DNA of 64,000 nucleotides, taken from contig NZ_QPMM01000010.1 in the NCBI RefSeq assembly GCF_003419895.1, positions 1 through 64,000 of the forward strand, in the 5' to 3' direction. The stretch is from Chitinophaga silvatica. Its GTDB lineage: Bacteria > Bacteroidota > Bacteroidia > Chitinophagales > Chitinophagaceae. This document shows positions 1 to 8,949 of this stretch, piece after piece (position 1 is the stretch's first letter; every line of letters starts with the position of its first letter). Both the position numbers and the translations under genes were made by a program. Below the pieces are notes generated by a model, which had not been told where the DNA came from, made no database searches, and saw nothing but the letters and a program-made list of their open reading frames with translations.

Positions 1-446
1 ATCCCGTTCGTCTTATTAATGGGGATACAGCCAAACAATTGCTGGCCAGAAGCCGATATCTGCTCTTTAAACATCCCAGATTATGGACTAGAGAGCAACG
101 ACAAAGAGCAGAGATTTTGTTTGCAAATTACCCACTCATACATAAAGCATATCAGTTATCCCTGCGACTGGGAGAGATTTACAAGCATTGCAAATGCAAG
201 GAAGAAGCATTTAAGAAGCTTGCATTGTGGTATAATGACGTAGAAGAATCGGGCTTATTATCCTTCAAAACCGTTGCCAGAACCATACGTACACACTATC
301 TGGGTATACTCAACTTCTTTAACAACAGAGCCACTAACGCAGCACCAGAATCATTTAATGCTAAGATATAGTCATTTAGAAATGCTCTTCGTGGGGTGAG
401 AAATGTGGAGTTTTTTCTGTTTAGATTACACAAGCTGTATGCGTAA
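1..446 (+). pseudogene. ISL3-family transposase, C-terminal remnant with internal stop
   Basis: The open frame enters from the window edge at base 3. It reads as the C-terminal part of an ISL3-type (IS204/IS1001/IS1165) DDE transposase: a basic helical stretch, then the family-like ending with YLGILNFFNNRATNAAPESF and NAKI. An in-frame TAG at 369-371 interrupts the frame where family members usually have a lysine. The same frame then continues for 24 codons (SFRNALRGVRNVEFF and then LFRLHKLYA) to TAA at 444-446, which is the expected natural end. The simplest reading is an AAG to TAG nonsense mutation, so the element is probably inactive unless the last 24 residues are dispensable. The left end lies outside the window, so terminal inverted repeats cannot be checked. 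Confidence 0.8.
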
Positions 447-525
447 AATTTATGCCATCCCCCAAGTTTTCAACTTGATCCCGAAGTTATGCATAAGCCT
501 AAGTGCACTAATCACATATCGAATC

Positions 526-565
526 AAAAAAGGCTTCAAAACTAATAAGTTCTGAAGCCTTTTTT
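526..565 (-). terminator. Intrinsic terminator of tRNA-Lys
   Basis: A 12-bp arm at 526-537 (AAAAAAGGCTTC) pairs perfectly with 554-565. The A-run at 526-531 gives a U-tract on the minus strand just after the tRNA. The T-run on the other side would let it also stop plus-strand transcription coming from the insertion sequence remnant. Confidence 0.85.
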
Positions 566-572
566 ATTTCTG

Positions 573-645
573 TGATTCCGTTGGGACTCGAACCCAAGAC
601 CCATACATTAAAAGTGTATTGCTCTACCAACTGAGCTACGGAATC
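573..645 (-). tRNA. tRNA-Lys (anticodon TTT)
   Basis: The minus strand folds as a cloverleaf. Acceptor GATTCCG pairs with CGGAATC, the D-arm contains AGCTCAGTTGGTAGAGC, the anticodon loop is CTTTTAA between ATACA and TGTAT, and the T-loop is GGTTCGAGTCC. The discriminator is A and no CCA is encoded. The TTT anticodon reads AAA/AAG lysine codons. Confidence 0.95.
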
Positions 646-681
646 TTCTTTTTTTACCCCCTTATTTTCGTAATGGGAGTG

Positions 682-712
682 CAAAGATAGGAATTATTAC
701 AAACCAACCAAA
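682..712 (-). promoter_or_regulatory. Bacteroidota-type promoter of tRNA-Lys
   Basis: On the minus strand TTTG (712-709) is followed after 19 nt by TATCTTTG (689-682). This matches the Bacteroidota primary sigma-factor consensus of TTTG at -33 and TAnnTTTG at -7. The predicted start lies about 30 nt before the tRNA 5' end. Confidence 0.7.
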
Positions 713-723
713 TTTTTCTTAAA

Positions 724-3147
724 TTATTTTAAAAACACAAGCTTGTAGCGGATTGCAGCATCATCCTTTTCTTCTTTTTGGAAGATATGAAGCTGGTAAT
801 ACTTGCCCGCTACCCAATCATTCACCGCATTATCATAAAACGGACTTCCCGGATTTCCGCTTTGTCCGCCAGGATAAATTCCATATGCCAGAGTCTTATC
901 TGTTAGTTCTACGATCATACGCCAGGAAGGACCAAACGTCTGCTTGGTAGCATTTACAATATGGGTACCTCCTCCTGTATTTAAATGTAGCGCGCTAAAG
1001 GCAGGAATTCCTCTGGAAAGGTGATTGATGTTGGTACCACGTGATTTACCTAATTCTAATTGATTCGCTTTATTTAGTTCAGATAAATCTTTCACAATAC
1101 TTACAAAAGCACTATGCATTTGTTGAGTTAGTGTTTCCTTTTCAGGAGTATTGTTATTATCAATGAAACGCAGGCTCGAATCCTTAGTCAGCAATTGTAA
1201 AGTAACAGATGATTGCGGATAAATCATCACTGAAGAATCTTTTGGATGCATATCATCATACCAGAGATTATCCTCTAACTGAGCCCAGAACTTATTAAAA
1301 ATCGTAGCTGCTTTACTATCTGGCGATGCAACAAAATCCCAGGATGATAATAATTGCCAATAAGGCTGCTGCTCTTCAGTGAATGATGTACTATCAATAA
1401 ACTTTCTGATTAATGGCAATGCATTCGCAGCAAAGAGATTCATATCATCATTCTGTAGCTTCATCATATCCTGAGGTGTAATAGCACTCATTGCAGTTAA
1501 CCGCTGATTAATGCGTACTCCACGATACACATCATACATTCCATAAACCGGATAAGGATAGGTATCGTCTGTAGCCCGCTGATTGGCAGAACTAACAAAA
1601 CCACGCTCAGGATTCTTTATATGTGGTAATTCTTCGTGCGGAATATATCCCTGCCATGCAAAGCTGTTGTCTGTTCCCGGCATAATCCATTTTCCCTGAT
1701 CTTTCCACCGCATAGGAAACTCTCCATTATGCCAGAGTCCAATATCACCGGATTTATCAGCAAAAACGAAGTTTTGGCCCGGACACGAATATCCTTTTAA
1801 TGCATTCAGATAATCGTCGTAATTCTTTGCTTTATTTAGTGAGTAAAATGTATTCAGTTCATTCGAAGAATCAAGTGCCTTCCAACGCATAGAGAGAAAT
1901 AATTCTCCTTCAACCTTATTCGGATAGCTATCATCAAAAATCACAGGTCCAAATACTGTGTATGCAACTGAATCGTAAAATGGCTGTTCACCCCGAACTT
2001 TTATTTCTTCAACCCGTATATCTGATTTCTGATAACTGCCATTAAATAAATATTCGGATTTGCCATTTCTAAATTGCATTCTGTAGAAATCCTTTACATC
2101 ATCAGCTCCATTGGTAACACCCCAGGCTACATGATCATTAAATCCAATAATAACCCCGGGAGAGCCAGGTAATGAAGCTCCATATACATTCATTGTAGGT
2201 GTATGAATCTGGATTTCATACCACAGAGAAGGTAATGAAAGCCCTAAATGCGGATCGTTACATAAAATAGGCGCACCAGAACGGGTTTTACTGCCACTTA
2301 CTGCCCAGTTATTACTTCCATTCTCAGGATCTGGTTTTTCCATTTTGAATTTCAGATAGGCTTCATTCGCCGCAATAACACTATCTGCCGGTGCTATGGC
2401 TTTTACTGAAGGAGATGGATAAACAGTTCCTTTGGGAATGATAGGATCTGTTGCATCAATGAAATCAGGATAAAGCTGATTAAAATCTTTTAATGTAAAA
2501 AACCTGCGGGCATTGGTGAATTCAAGATCTGAGCTGTAACCGGCAAGATCGTTCGACATATACTTCAACAGCAATGCTGTTTTCAAAGGATCCCAGTTCT
2601 CAGGCTTGTAGTCGAGTATTTTGTATTCTACAGGGTAAGCGGAAGGATTTAATGTGGCGATATAGGCATTTATTCCGGCTGTATAACTCTCAACCGCCGT
2701 TTTAGTAGCCGGATTCTTATTCATCTCGGTTACAGTTTTTTCTGCAGCATATACCATCCCCAAACGCCTTTGCTGCCTGTCATATGCAATCAGCTTAGAA
2801 CCCAGAATTTCAGACAACCGCCCCGCTGCTGCAAAGGTCTGCAACTCCATTTGCCATAACCTGTCTTTTGCTGTTATATAGCCCTGAACGTAATAGGCAT
2901 CGGCTTCACTGTCTGCAAAAATATGAGGAACCATTCTGTCGTCGTACCAAACTTCCACCTTTCCCTGCACTCCAGGCACCGATATTGATTGTTGCGGGAA
3001 TTCCCCAACCGGCTCGGCATTTTGCCAAAATCCGGTTTGTGGACTCAACAACTTTCCCAAAGGAGGAATCTGCCCAAGTTTGTGGCTAAAAACGTAGGTT
3101 AGCGATAATGTAATGGCTCCGGTAATGACAGCTGGAATGATTCTCAT
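724..3147 (-). CDS. Penicillin acylase family protein (Ntn hydrolase)
   Basis: This 807-aa protein belongs to the penicillin amidase / acyl-homoserine-lactone acylase family, periplasmic N-terminal-nucleophile enzymes that cleave amide bonds. An N-terminal hydrophobic segment (about residues 4-20) should direct export or anchoring. The family signature GSNNWAV is present at 277-283. Ser278 should be the N-terminal residue of the beta chain after autocatalytic removal of the linker at about 235-277. Downstream, NDPHLGLSLPSLWYEIQ and later Asn-rich stretches match the family fold. Length and order (alpha chain, linker, beta chain) are normal. The gene stands alone between tRNA-Lys and the convergent-free bioF-like gene. 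The substrate cannot be told; acyl amino acids, quorum lactones or beta-lactams are all possible. Confidence 0.92.
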   Translation of the reverse strand: MRIIPAVITGAITLSLTYVFSHKLGQIPPLGKLLSPQTGFWQNAEPVGEFPQQSISVPGVQGKVEVWYDDRMVPHIFADSEADAYYVQGYITAKDRLWQMELQTFAAAGRLSEILGSKLIAYDRQQRRLGMVYAAEKTVTEMNKNPATKTAVESYTAGINAYIATLNPSAYPVEYKILDYKPENWDPLKTALLLKYMSNDLAGYSSDLEFTNARRFFTLKDFNQLYPDFIDATDPIIPKGTVYPSPSVKAIAPADSVIAANEAYLKFKMEKPDPENGSNNWAVSGSKTRSGAPILCNDPHLGLSLPSLWYEIQIHTPTMNVYGASLPGSPGVIIGFNDHVAWGVTNGADDVKDFYRMQFRNGKSEYLFNGSYQKSDIRVEEIKVRGEQPFYDSVAYTVFGPVIFDDSYPNKVEGELFLSMRWKALDSSNELNTFYSLNKAKNYDDYLNALKGYSCPGQNFVFADKSGDIGLWHNGEFPMRWKDQGKWIMPGTDNSFAWQGYIPHEELPHIKNPERGFVSSANQRATDDTYPYPVYGMYDVYRGVRINQRLTAMSAITPQDMMKLQNDDMNLFAANALPLIRKFIDSTSFTEEQQPYWQLLSSWDFVASPDSKAATIFNKFWAQLEDNLWYDDMHPKDSSVMIYPQSSVTLQLLTKDSSLRFIDNNNTPEKETLTQQMHSAFVSIVKDLSELNKANQLELGKSRGTNINHLSRGIPAFSALHLNTGGGTHIVNATKQTFGPSWRMIVELTDKTLAYGIYPGGQSGNPGSPFYDNAVNDWVAGKYYQLHIFQKEEKDDAAIRYKLVFLK

Positions 3148-3196
3148 AGTAACAAAACTGTTATCTATGAAAATACATTAATTTTCTATTACTACC

Positions 3197-4306
3197 TTAT
3201 AACTGCAAGACTTTTATCAGCGCTGTTGTTTCCACTTCTGTATTAAAACTATGAAACACAATTCTTAAACGCTCTGCACCAGCCGGTACTGTTGGATGTA
3301 AAATTGGTCTTACATCCAATCCTGCTGCCTGTAAATTTCCTGCTATTTTTCTGGTATACTCATTACCCGGAGTTAAAACTGCCTGAATAGGTAAATTACC
3401 GGGCATCATTGTCGCATTGGTAATACCTGCTCTAAACTGCATGATTAATCGCTGCAAATGCCTGCGTTCTTCATCCATATACGGAAAATGTGAATAGCCG
3501 GCTTCAATAGCCGCCAGGGATGCAGGTGGTAAAGAAGTTGTATAAATAAATGATCTTGAAAAATTGATGAGATACTGCCGCAATAAGGCCGAGCCCAGAA
3601 CTACCGCACCATGACAACCTACAGCTTTTCCGAAGGTATGTACACGAGCAAAGCAATCTCCTTCCAGTTTCAGTTCCTGCACCAATCCTGCACCAGCCGG
3701 ACCTACCACTCCCGTAGCATGTGCCTCATCCACAATCAGATGAGCCTCGAACTTATTACAGATCTCTGCTATTTCCTTCAAGGGCGCCACATCTCCATCC
3801 ATAGAGTATACCGACTCCACTGCAACGAAAATATTGCCTGTAGCTTTCTGCAGCTTCTTTTCCAAATCCTGCACCTCATTATGCGCAAATGAAAAAGATT
3901 GAGCCGCAGATAATCTCACTCCATCACGAATACTGGCATGAATTAACTGGTCATAAATAATGGTATCGTTTCGCCTTGCTACACTGGAAAATAAACCAAG
4001 ATTGGCATCATAACCCGAATTAAAAAGCAATCCTGCCTTTGCTTTATGGAAGCTGGCCAGGTCCTGCTCTATCGACTCTATCCACTCATAATTTCCACTG
4101 AGCAAGCGGGAACCTGTACTTCCATGAGCCGGATGCCTTTCTTCCATCAATGTATGTATCTGCAGCCTGACGTCCGGGTTTCTGGCTAGCCCCAGATAAT
4201 CATTCGAGCAAAAATCTACCTTCCCGGCAGGTAAACGTAATTCGCGGTAAGAATGAGCAGCTTTGCGCTCATCTAACCATTTCGACAAAAATTGCTCTCT
4301 ATCCAT
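3197..4306 (-). CDS. bioF: PLP-dependent alpha-oxoamine synthase, BioF-like (8-amino-7-oxononanoate synthase)
   Basis: The 369-aa class II PLP enzyme is of the BioF/Kbl/SPT type that condenses an amino acid with an acyl-CoA. BioF makes 8-amino-7-oxononanoate in biotin synthesis. Visible motifs are DFCSNDYLGL (31-40), the GSTGSRLLSG substrate region (62-71), IVDEAHATG with Asp193 and His196, and HTFGKAVG with Lys227 as the Schiff-base lysine. I chose the ATG at 4306 because the 43 codons upstream in frame read through the divergent miaE start and do not look like protein. No other bio genes are adjacent, so a different acyl-transfer role (for example Kbl or a serine palmitoyltransferase-like function) remains possible. 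The miaE gene starts divergently 61 nt away. Confidence 0.82.
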   Translation of the reverse strand: MDREQFLSKWLDERKAAHSYRELRLPAGKVDFCSNDYLGLARNPDVRLQIHTLMEERHPAHGSTGSRLLSGNYEWIESIEQDLASFHKAKAGLLFNSGYDANLGLFSSVARRNDTIIYDQLIHASIRDGVRLSAAQSFSFAHNEVQDLEKKLQKATGNIFVAVESVYSMDGDVAPLKEIAEICNKFEAHLIVDEAHATGVVGPAGAGLVQELKLEGDCFARVHTFGKAVGCHGAVVLGSALLRQYLINFSRSFIYTTSLPPASLAAIEAGYSHFPYMDEERRHLQRLIMQFRAGITNATMMPGNLPIQAVLTPGNEYTRKIAGNLQAAGLDVRPILHPTVPAGAERLRIVFHSFNTEVETTALIKVLQL

Positions 4307-4367
4307 ACTTTTAACTTTTGGAACGCACAATTTAAACTTTGCAATTATCTTCGCAAAAAAAGCTAAA

Positions 4368-4964
4368 GTGAGTAAAGTTTCGATACTTGGATTAAAGTTA
4401 CCTACAGATCCCCGCTGGGTGAATCTTGCAGCCATTTCTCTGCAGGATATACTTACCGATCATGCCTACTGTGAGCAAAAAGCTGCATCTTCCGCAATTT
4501 CGTTAATTCAGCGCAACCCTGAAAGAACCAAACTGGTTGAAGCATTGGCGCCAATCGTAACAGAAGAGTGGGGCCATTTTCGGCAGGTACTGGCCGAGTT
4601 AAAAAAGAGAGGCCTGGAACTAGGAAGACAAAGAAAGGATGAATATGTAAATGCATTGTTGGAAAACCGCAAAAAAGGCGGACATGCTGAAGATAGCTTC
4701 CTGGATGCTTTATTGATCTTCGCTTTAATCGAAGCAAGAAGCTGTGAACGTTTCCGATTATTAAGTGAAGGATTGGAAGATGAGTACCTGAAAGAATTCT
4801 ACCGCCGGTTTATGATTTCGGAAGCAGGACATTATCGCCTGTTTATTGATCTTGCCAATGAATACTTTCCTGAAGAAAAAGTATATCAACGCTGGCAGGA
4901 ATGGCTGAAATATGAAGCCGAAGTATTACTGAATATTGATGTCAGAGGAGATAGAATGCACTAA
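4368..4964 (+). CDS. miaE: tRNA-(ms2io6A37) hydroxylase MiaE
   Basis: The 198-aa protein matches MiaE, a diiron ferritin-like monooxygenase that hydroxylates 2-methylthio-N6-isopentenyladenosine at position 37 of tRNAs reading UNN codons. The conserved opening LGLKLPTDPRW is followed by ILTDHAYCEQKAAS, EEWGHF, ALIEARSCERF and MISEAGHYRLF, which carry the Glu/His iron ligands of the two helical pairs. The GTG at 4368 fits homologues; the upstream ATG at 4263 would overlap the divergent bioF-like gene and adds 35 unlikely residues. A TATCTTCG box at 4346-4353 is a possible -7 element. The stop overlaps the last 4 bases of the convergent patatin gene. Confidence 0.93.
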   Translation: MSKVSILGLKLPTDPRWVNLAAISLQDILTDHAYCEQKAASSAISLIQRNPERTKLVEALAPIVTEEWGHFRQVLAELKKRGLELGRQRKDEYVNALLENRKKGGHAEDSFLDALLIFALIEARSCERFRLLSEGLEDEYLKEFYRRFMISEAGHYRLFIDLANEYFPEEKVYQRWQEWLKYEAEVLLNIDVRGDRMH

Positions 4965-7234
4965 AAGTTGAATCCCAGGTTCACATAAAACCTGATTTTG
5001 CCAATTTGATCGCTATACATCATAGTGGCTTCAACAGGTCCTAAACGGCTGCTGTACGCTGCTCCCAGCCCATAACCCATAATAGAACTATATCGGCCAC
5101 CACCCATAGGGGTTCCATCGTACAGCGCCCCTCCTATCCGGGGTATTGCATAAAAATTCCTGATAAACTCATATTGCCAGGCTAGTTGAGCAGCCCCAAT
5201 CTTTGGTGTAACTATTTCTCCTTCGTATAGTCCTACCAGTGGCACCTGATTCCTTACCACATTATTCATCCCTCCAACTACATATCCGTTTACCTGCCAT
5301 TCGTTATAATTCATATTATATCCCACATTGCCATCCAGTTCCAGAGTCGATTTCTTTCCTAACGGAATATAATATTTCAGGTTCATCAGGATACGCTGAT
5401 AATCTTTAAAATTGATCCCTGCACTGTCTATATCCACCGGCACGCCGTCGGCATTGACCTTGATTCCGGAATGCTGATTATAAATGTATCCGGCTTCCAG
5501 ATTCATCAGCAAACCTTTTGTAGGAAATTGTTTCTGATCAAGAGAATTTACTCCGAATGAAAAATAAGTATTTAGTTGGTTGGTGCTGCCACGTACTTCA
5601 ACATAAGGAGAAAACTGTGGTTTATATTTAATATACTCCCACCTGGTACCTCCACCAAATGCAATATCCCTTCCAATTGTATACTGCATGCTCATATTCA
5701 CATTAGCGTACTTGTTACGATAGGTTTGCATTTTATTAAAATCGGAATCAAAAAAGGCCAATCCATTGTTTTCGTAATAAGTACTAATTCCAAACCCAAA
5801 TGTTCTGCTACGCCCCATATATTTAAAATATTCTGCTTCCAGCCGGGGGTTTTCACTGATGGCAGCCGAAACGAAGGAGCGGGAATTGGGTACGATGAAA
5901 TTGCGTTGCGTCAGATTTACAATGGCTGTAGCTCCAGTAAACGTATTATAATTGAGCGCAAACTTTACATAGGTTAATGGATTCTCTTCTACCTGAATAT
6001 CCATTTTGCTTCTACCATATCCTTCAGGCACCAGGTCATAGGTAATCAGTTTATAGAAGCGTGTTCCGTATACATTCAGAATAGCATTCCTTAATTGCTC
6101 AGCGGTATAACAACCTCCTGGTTTCAGATGTAATCTTTGTAAAAAGAATTTCTTATCAGAATGCACCAAACCCGAAACTTCAATGCTGCTCAATTCTATG
6201 TCTGTAACGAAAGGCATCCTGTCTTCTTTCTGTGGTGCTTCAGGATACAATGTTTTCAGAGAATCTGCCAGGTGTTTGAAAACCGGGTAAAGCTCCTGGC
6301 CTTTTCTTTGCCCGATTGTAATGATAGAATCTACACTACTACTGCCAAAACTGGCAGCGGAGTATTCAGACAATTCTTTATTAATGGAAATATAAATATC
6401 ACAAACAGCTCTTTCTTTCTTAAAATCATCTGCATCTTTATAAAAACCTAATTGATAAACAATATCAATAGGTGTAACCAATTGATCTGCTTTTCTCAGC
6501 CCGGCACTTACATTGGATCCAATAACAATATCGGCCCCCATTTCCTTGGCGGTAATAACAGGAAAATTTCTAACCACTCCACCATCAACCAATTTCCTGT
6601 CACCTATCTTAACTGCAGTAAAAATAGAAGGAATTGCCATACTGGCCCGCAAGCTGGTTACAATTTCTCCACTATCGAGGGTAACTATTTCTCCGGTAGC
6701 AATATCGGTTGCAATACACTTAAAAGGGATATTGAAATCTTCAAACTTCTTTACATTTTTGGCAGGCCAGCATAATTTTGCTAATTCCAACCACAATGCT
6801 TCGCCGGATATTACCCCGGAAGCCAATTTGGGTTTGCCGTATTCGAAAGGGATTTCAATGATATATTTACTGAATTCTTTCTTTTCTTCGTATGAGATTT
6901 CTGTTTGTTCGGGTTGATTCGAGAACAGACTATTCCAATGTAGGCGGCGGGCTATTGTTTCTATCTGTTTTCCAGAGTACCCCATTGCATATAGCGCTCC
7001 TACAATGCTTCCCATGCTGGTTCCGGTAAGCCTGTCTATTTTCAGTCCGGCGCTGTCTATAGCCTGAAGAATACCGATATGGGCAAGCCCTCTGGCACCT
7101 CCTCCACTGAGTGTTAATCCAATTTTGGGCCTCTCACGTGCATTCTGCTGCCCTTTTGCGGTGAAAATCACCGCACCTAAAGCCAGCATTGTTAGCCCTA
7201 CTATCTTCCAGATTGATATTAAGCCTTGCTTCAT
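4961..7234 (-). CDS. Patatin-like phospholipase fused to an outer-membrane beta-barrel
   Basis: The 757-aa protein has a signal-like N-terminus (1-28), then a patatin domain. The domain has an oxyanion motif SGGGARGLAHIG (43-54), nucleophile GTSMG (Ser73) and VDGG (Asp217), giving the Ser-Asp dyad of patatin lipases. A POTRA-like segment (about 345-420) follows, then a C-terminal BamA/surface-antigen-like barrel ending in an aromatic F-x-F. This layout resembles PlpD-type (type Vd) autotransporter lipases and is common in Bacteroidota. It should sit in the outer membrane with the lipase domain either periplasmic or secreted. The substrate is unknown. The gene converges with miaE with a 4-nt overlap. 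Confidence 0.9.
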   Translation of the reverse strand: MKQGLISIWKIVGLTMLALGAVIFTAKGQQNARERPKIGLTLSGGGARGLAHIGILQAIDSAGLKIDRLTGTSMGSIVGALYAMGYSGKQIETIARRLHWNSLFSNQPEQTEISYEEKKEFSKYIIEIPFEYGKPKLASGVISGEALWLELAKLCWPAKNVKKFEDFNIPFKCIATDIATGEIVTLDSGEIVTSLRASMAIPSIFTAVKIGDRKLVDGGVVRNFPVITAKEMGADIVIGSNVSAGLRKADQLVTPIDIVYQLGFYKDADDFKKERAVCDIYISINKELSEYSAASFGSSSVDSIITIGQRKGQELYPVFKHLADSLKTLYPEAPQKEDRMPFVTDIELSSIEVSGLVHSDKKFFLQRLHLKPGGCYTAEQLRNAILNVYGTRFYKLITYDLVPEGYGRSKMDIQVEENPLTYVKFALNYNTFTGATAIVNLTQRNFIVPNSRSFVSAAISENPRLEAEYFKYMGRSRTFGFGISTYYENNGLAFFDSDFNKMQTYRNKYANVNMSMQYTIGRDIAFGGGTRWEYIKYKPQFSPYVEVRGSTNQLNTYFSFGVNSLDQKQFPTKGLLMNLEAGYIYNQHSGIKVNADGVPVDIDSAGINFKDYQRILMNLKYYIPLGKKSTLELDGNVGYNMNYNEWQVNGYVVGGMNNVVRNQVPLVGLYEGEIVTPKIGAAQLAWQYEFIRNFYAIPRIGGALYDGTPMGGGRYSSIMGYGLGAAYSSRLGPVEATMMYSDQIGKIRFYVNLGFNF

Positions 7235-7375
7235 GATTTTTTATCCTTATTAAAGATAAGAGTTTATAGGTATTTACGGTCATGCCACTCCGTAGATTTT
7301 TCGTTATCATTCTTGTTGGCCAGCTAAATTTTTGTTATCTTGATTTGCTGCTTATCAACGCGCTAATTAACACGT

Positions 7376-8872
7376 ATGAAAAACTCTACTTCCTTGCCTT
7401 TAATGCGCAAGCCTGGTAGTACCACCTCCACCCAGAATATCTGGCAGGTAATCCTGGCCTCTTCGGCTGGTACGCTCATTGAATGGTACGACTTCTACAT
7501 TTTTGGTAGCCTTGCTGCTATTATTGCTGAAAAGTTCTTTCCTCCCAGCAATCCAACACTGGCTTATATTGCCACTCTGGCAACATTTGCCGTAGGTTTT
7601 ATTGTAAGACCTTTCGGGGCAATAGTGTTTGGCAGACTTGGAGATATGGTTGGCCGTAAATACACTTTTCTGCTGACCCTCATTCTGATGGGAGGCTCCA
7701 CCTTCGCTATAGGTCTGATTCCCAGCTATCACACTATTGGAATATTAGCACCTATACTGGTATTGCTGTTAAGGTTAGTACAAGGACTTGCACTGGGCGG
7801 CGAATACGGAGGAGCAGCTACTTATGTAGCAGAACATTCTCCGGAAAACAGGCGTGGGTATTATACCAGCTTTATTCAAACAACGGCTACATTGGGTCTC
7901 TTCGTTTCCCTGGGTGTGATTCTCCTTACCCGTATGTCGATGACCCCGGAAGATTTTAGTTCCTATGGCTGGCGTATACCATTCCTGTTATCGATTCTGC
8001 TGGTAATAATGTCGTACTATATCCGTATACGACTAAAAGAATCACCTCTCTTTGCTCAGATGAAAAAAGAGGGAAAAACAAGCACCAATCCCATTAAGGA
8101 AAGTTTCGGTAATAAGGAAAACCTCAAACTGGTATTAATAGCTTTGTTTGGAGCTACAATGGGGCAAGGTGTTGTATGGTATACCGGGCAATTCTATGCA
8201 TTGTCTTTTCTGCAAAAAACAATGAATATTGAGTTTGTTCAGTCCAATACTATTATTGCTATTGCTTTATTAATGGGTACTCCGTTCTTTATTTATTTTG
8301 GTGGATTATCGGATCGGATAGGCAGAAAAAAAATCATGCTTACCGGGATGTTACTGGCGGCTCTAGCCTATTATCCTATTTACAGTGCAATGGATAACAT
8401 AGGAAATATTAGTAGAAAAACTGAAGAAACTTCATTATTCCGTATAGAAGGCCATACTAATAAAGCTGAAAATGGAGAATTCATAACTACTACTACCCGT
8501 ATTCACAGCTATTCCGATGGCAGTGTATTAAAGGAAACCGGAGATAAAAAAGAATTGACTGTTAGCAGAATGAATAGCGTATGGCTTGTGTTATTGATTT
8601 TCGTGCAAGTGCTATTCGTTACTATGGTTTATGCACCTATAGCCGCATTTTTAGTGGAGCTGTTCCCAACCCGTATACGCTATACCTCTATGTCGCTGCC
8701 TTACCATATAGGCAATGGTATATTTGGAGGTTTGCTGCCTACTATTTCAACAATACTGGTTGCAAATACAGGTAACCATCTGGCTGGCCTTATATATCCT
8801 ATAGGAATTGCGCTTGTTTGTTTTGTTATTGGGTTGATTTATCTGAAAGATAAAAAGAACGAAGTATTATAA
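7376..8872 (+). CDS. MFS transporter, metabolite:H+ symporter (ProP/MHS-like)
   Basis: This 498-aa, 12-helix transporter of the metabolite:H+ symporter branch of the major facilitator superfamily carries the family motifs. GTLIEWYDFYIFG lies in helix 1, RPFGAIVFGRLGDMVGRK in the loop between helices 2 and 3, and LALGGEYGGAATYVAEHSP in the helix 4-5 region. A mirrored FGGLSDRIGRKK motif follows helix 8. A hydrophilic insert of about 60 residues (roughly 335-395) precedes helix 9-10; related transporters also carry an extracytoplasmic loop there. The substrate could be an organic acid, proline or betaine and cannot be read from the sequence. It starts divergently from the patatin gene. TATCTTGA at 7336 may be its -7 box. 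Confidence 0.9.
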   Translation: MKNSTSLPLMRKPGSTTSTQNIWQVILASSAGTLIEWYDFYIFGSLAAIIAEKFFPPSNPTLAYIATLATFAVGFIVRPFGAIVFGRLGDMVGRKYTFLLTLILMGGSTFAIGLIPSYHTIGILAPILVLLLRLVQGLALGGEYGGAATYVAEHSPENRRGYYTSFIQTTATLGLFVSLGVILLTRMSMTPEDFSSYGWRIPFLLSILLVIMSYYIRIRLKESPLFAQMKKEGKTSTNPIKESFGNKENLKLVLIALFGATMGQGVVWYTGQFYALSFLQKTMNIEFVQSNTIIAIALLMGTPFFIYFGGLSDRIGRKKIMLTGMLLAALAYYPIYSAMDNIGNISRKTEETSLFRIEGHTNKAENGEFITTTTRIHSYSDGSVLKETGDKKELTVSRMNSVWLVLLIFVQVLFVTMVYAPIAAFLVELFPTRIRYTSMSLPYHIGNGIFGGLLPTISTILVANTGNHLAGLIYPIGIALVCFVIGLIYLKDKKNEVL

Positions 8873-8878
8873 GTTGGA

Positions 8879-8925
8879 TTATTGGCCGGAGGAATGACGG
8901 AACAAGTTCTTCCTCCGGTCAATAA
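8879..8925. terminator. Bidirectional terminator between convergent genes
   Basis: A 16-bp stem with one G-U pair joins 8879-8894 (TTATTGGCCGGAGGAA) to 8910-8925. It lies between the ends of the MFS gene (+) and the collagen-like gene (-). Confidence 0.75.
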
Positions 8926-8949
8926 GTTATATATTAATCCCAGCCCCAA

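Noticed and set aside
447-525. Right terminal inverted repeat of the insertion sequence
   Set aside because: The left end is outside the window, so no repeat or target duplication can be shown.
4307-4435. Upstream extension of the bioF-like gene
   Set aside because: It overlaps the divergent miaE start and does not resemble the enzyme family.
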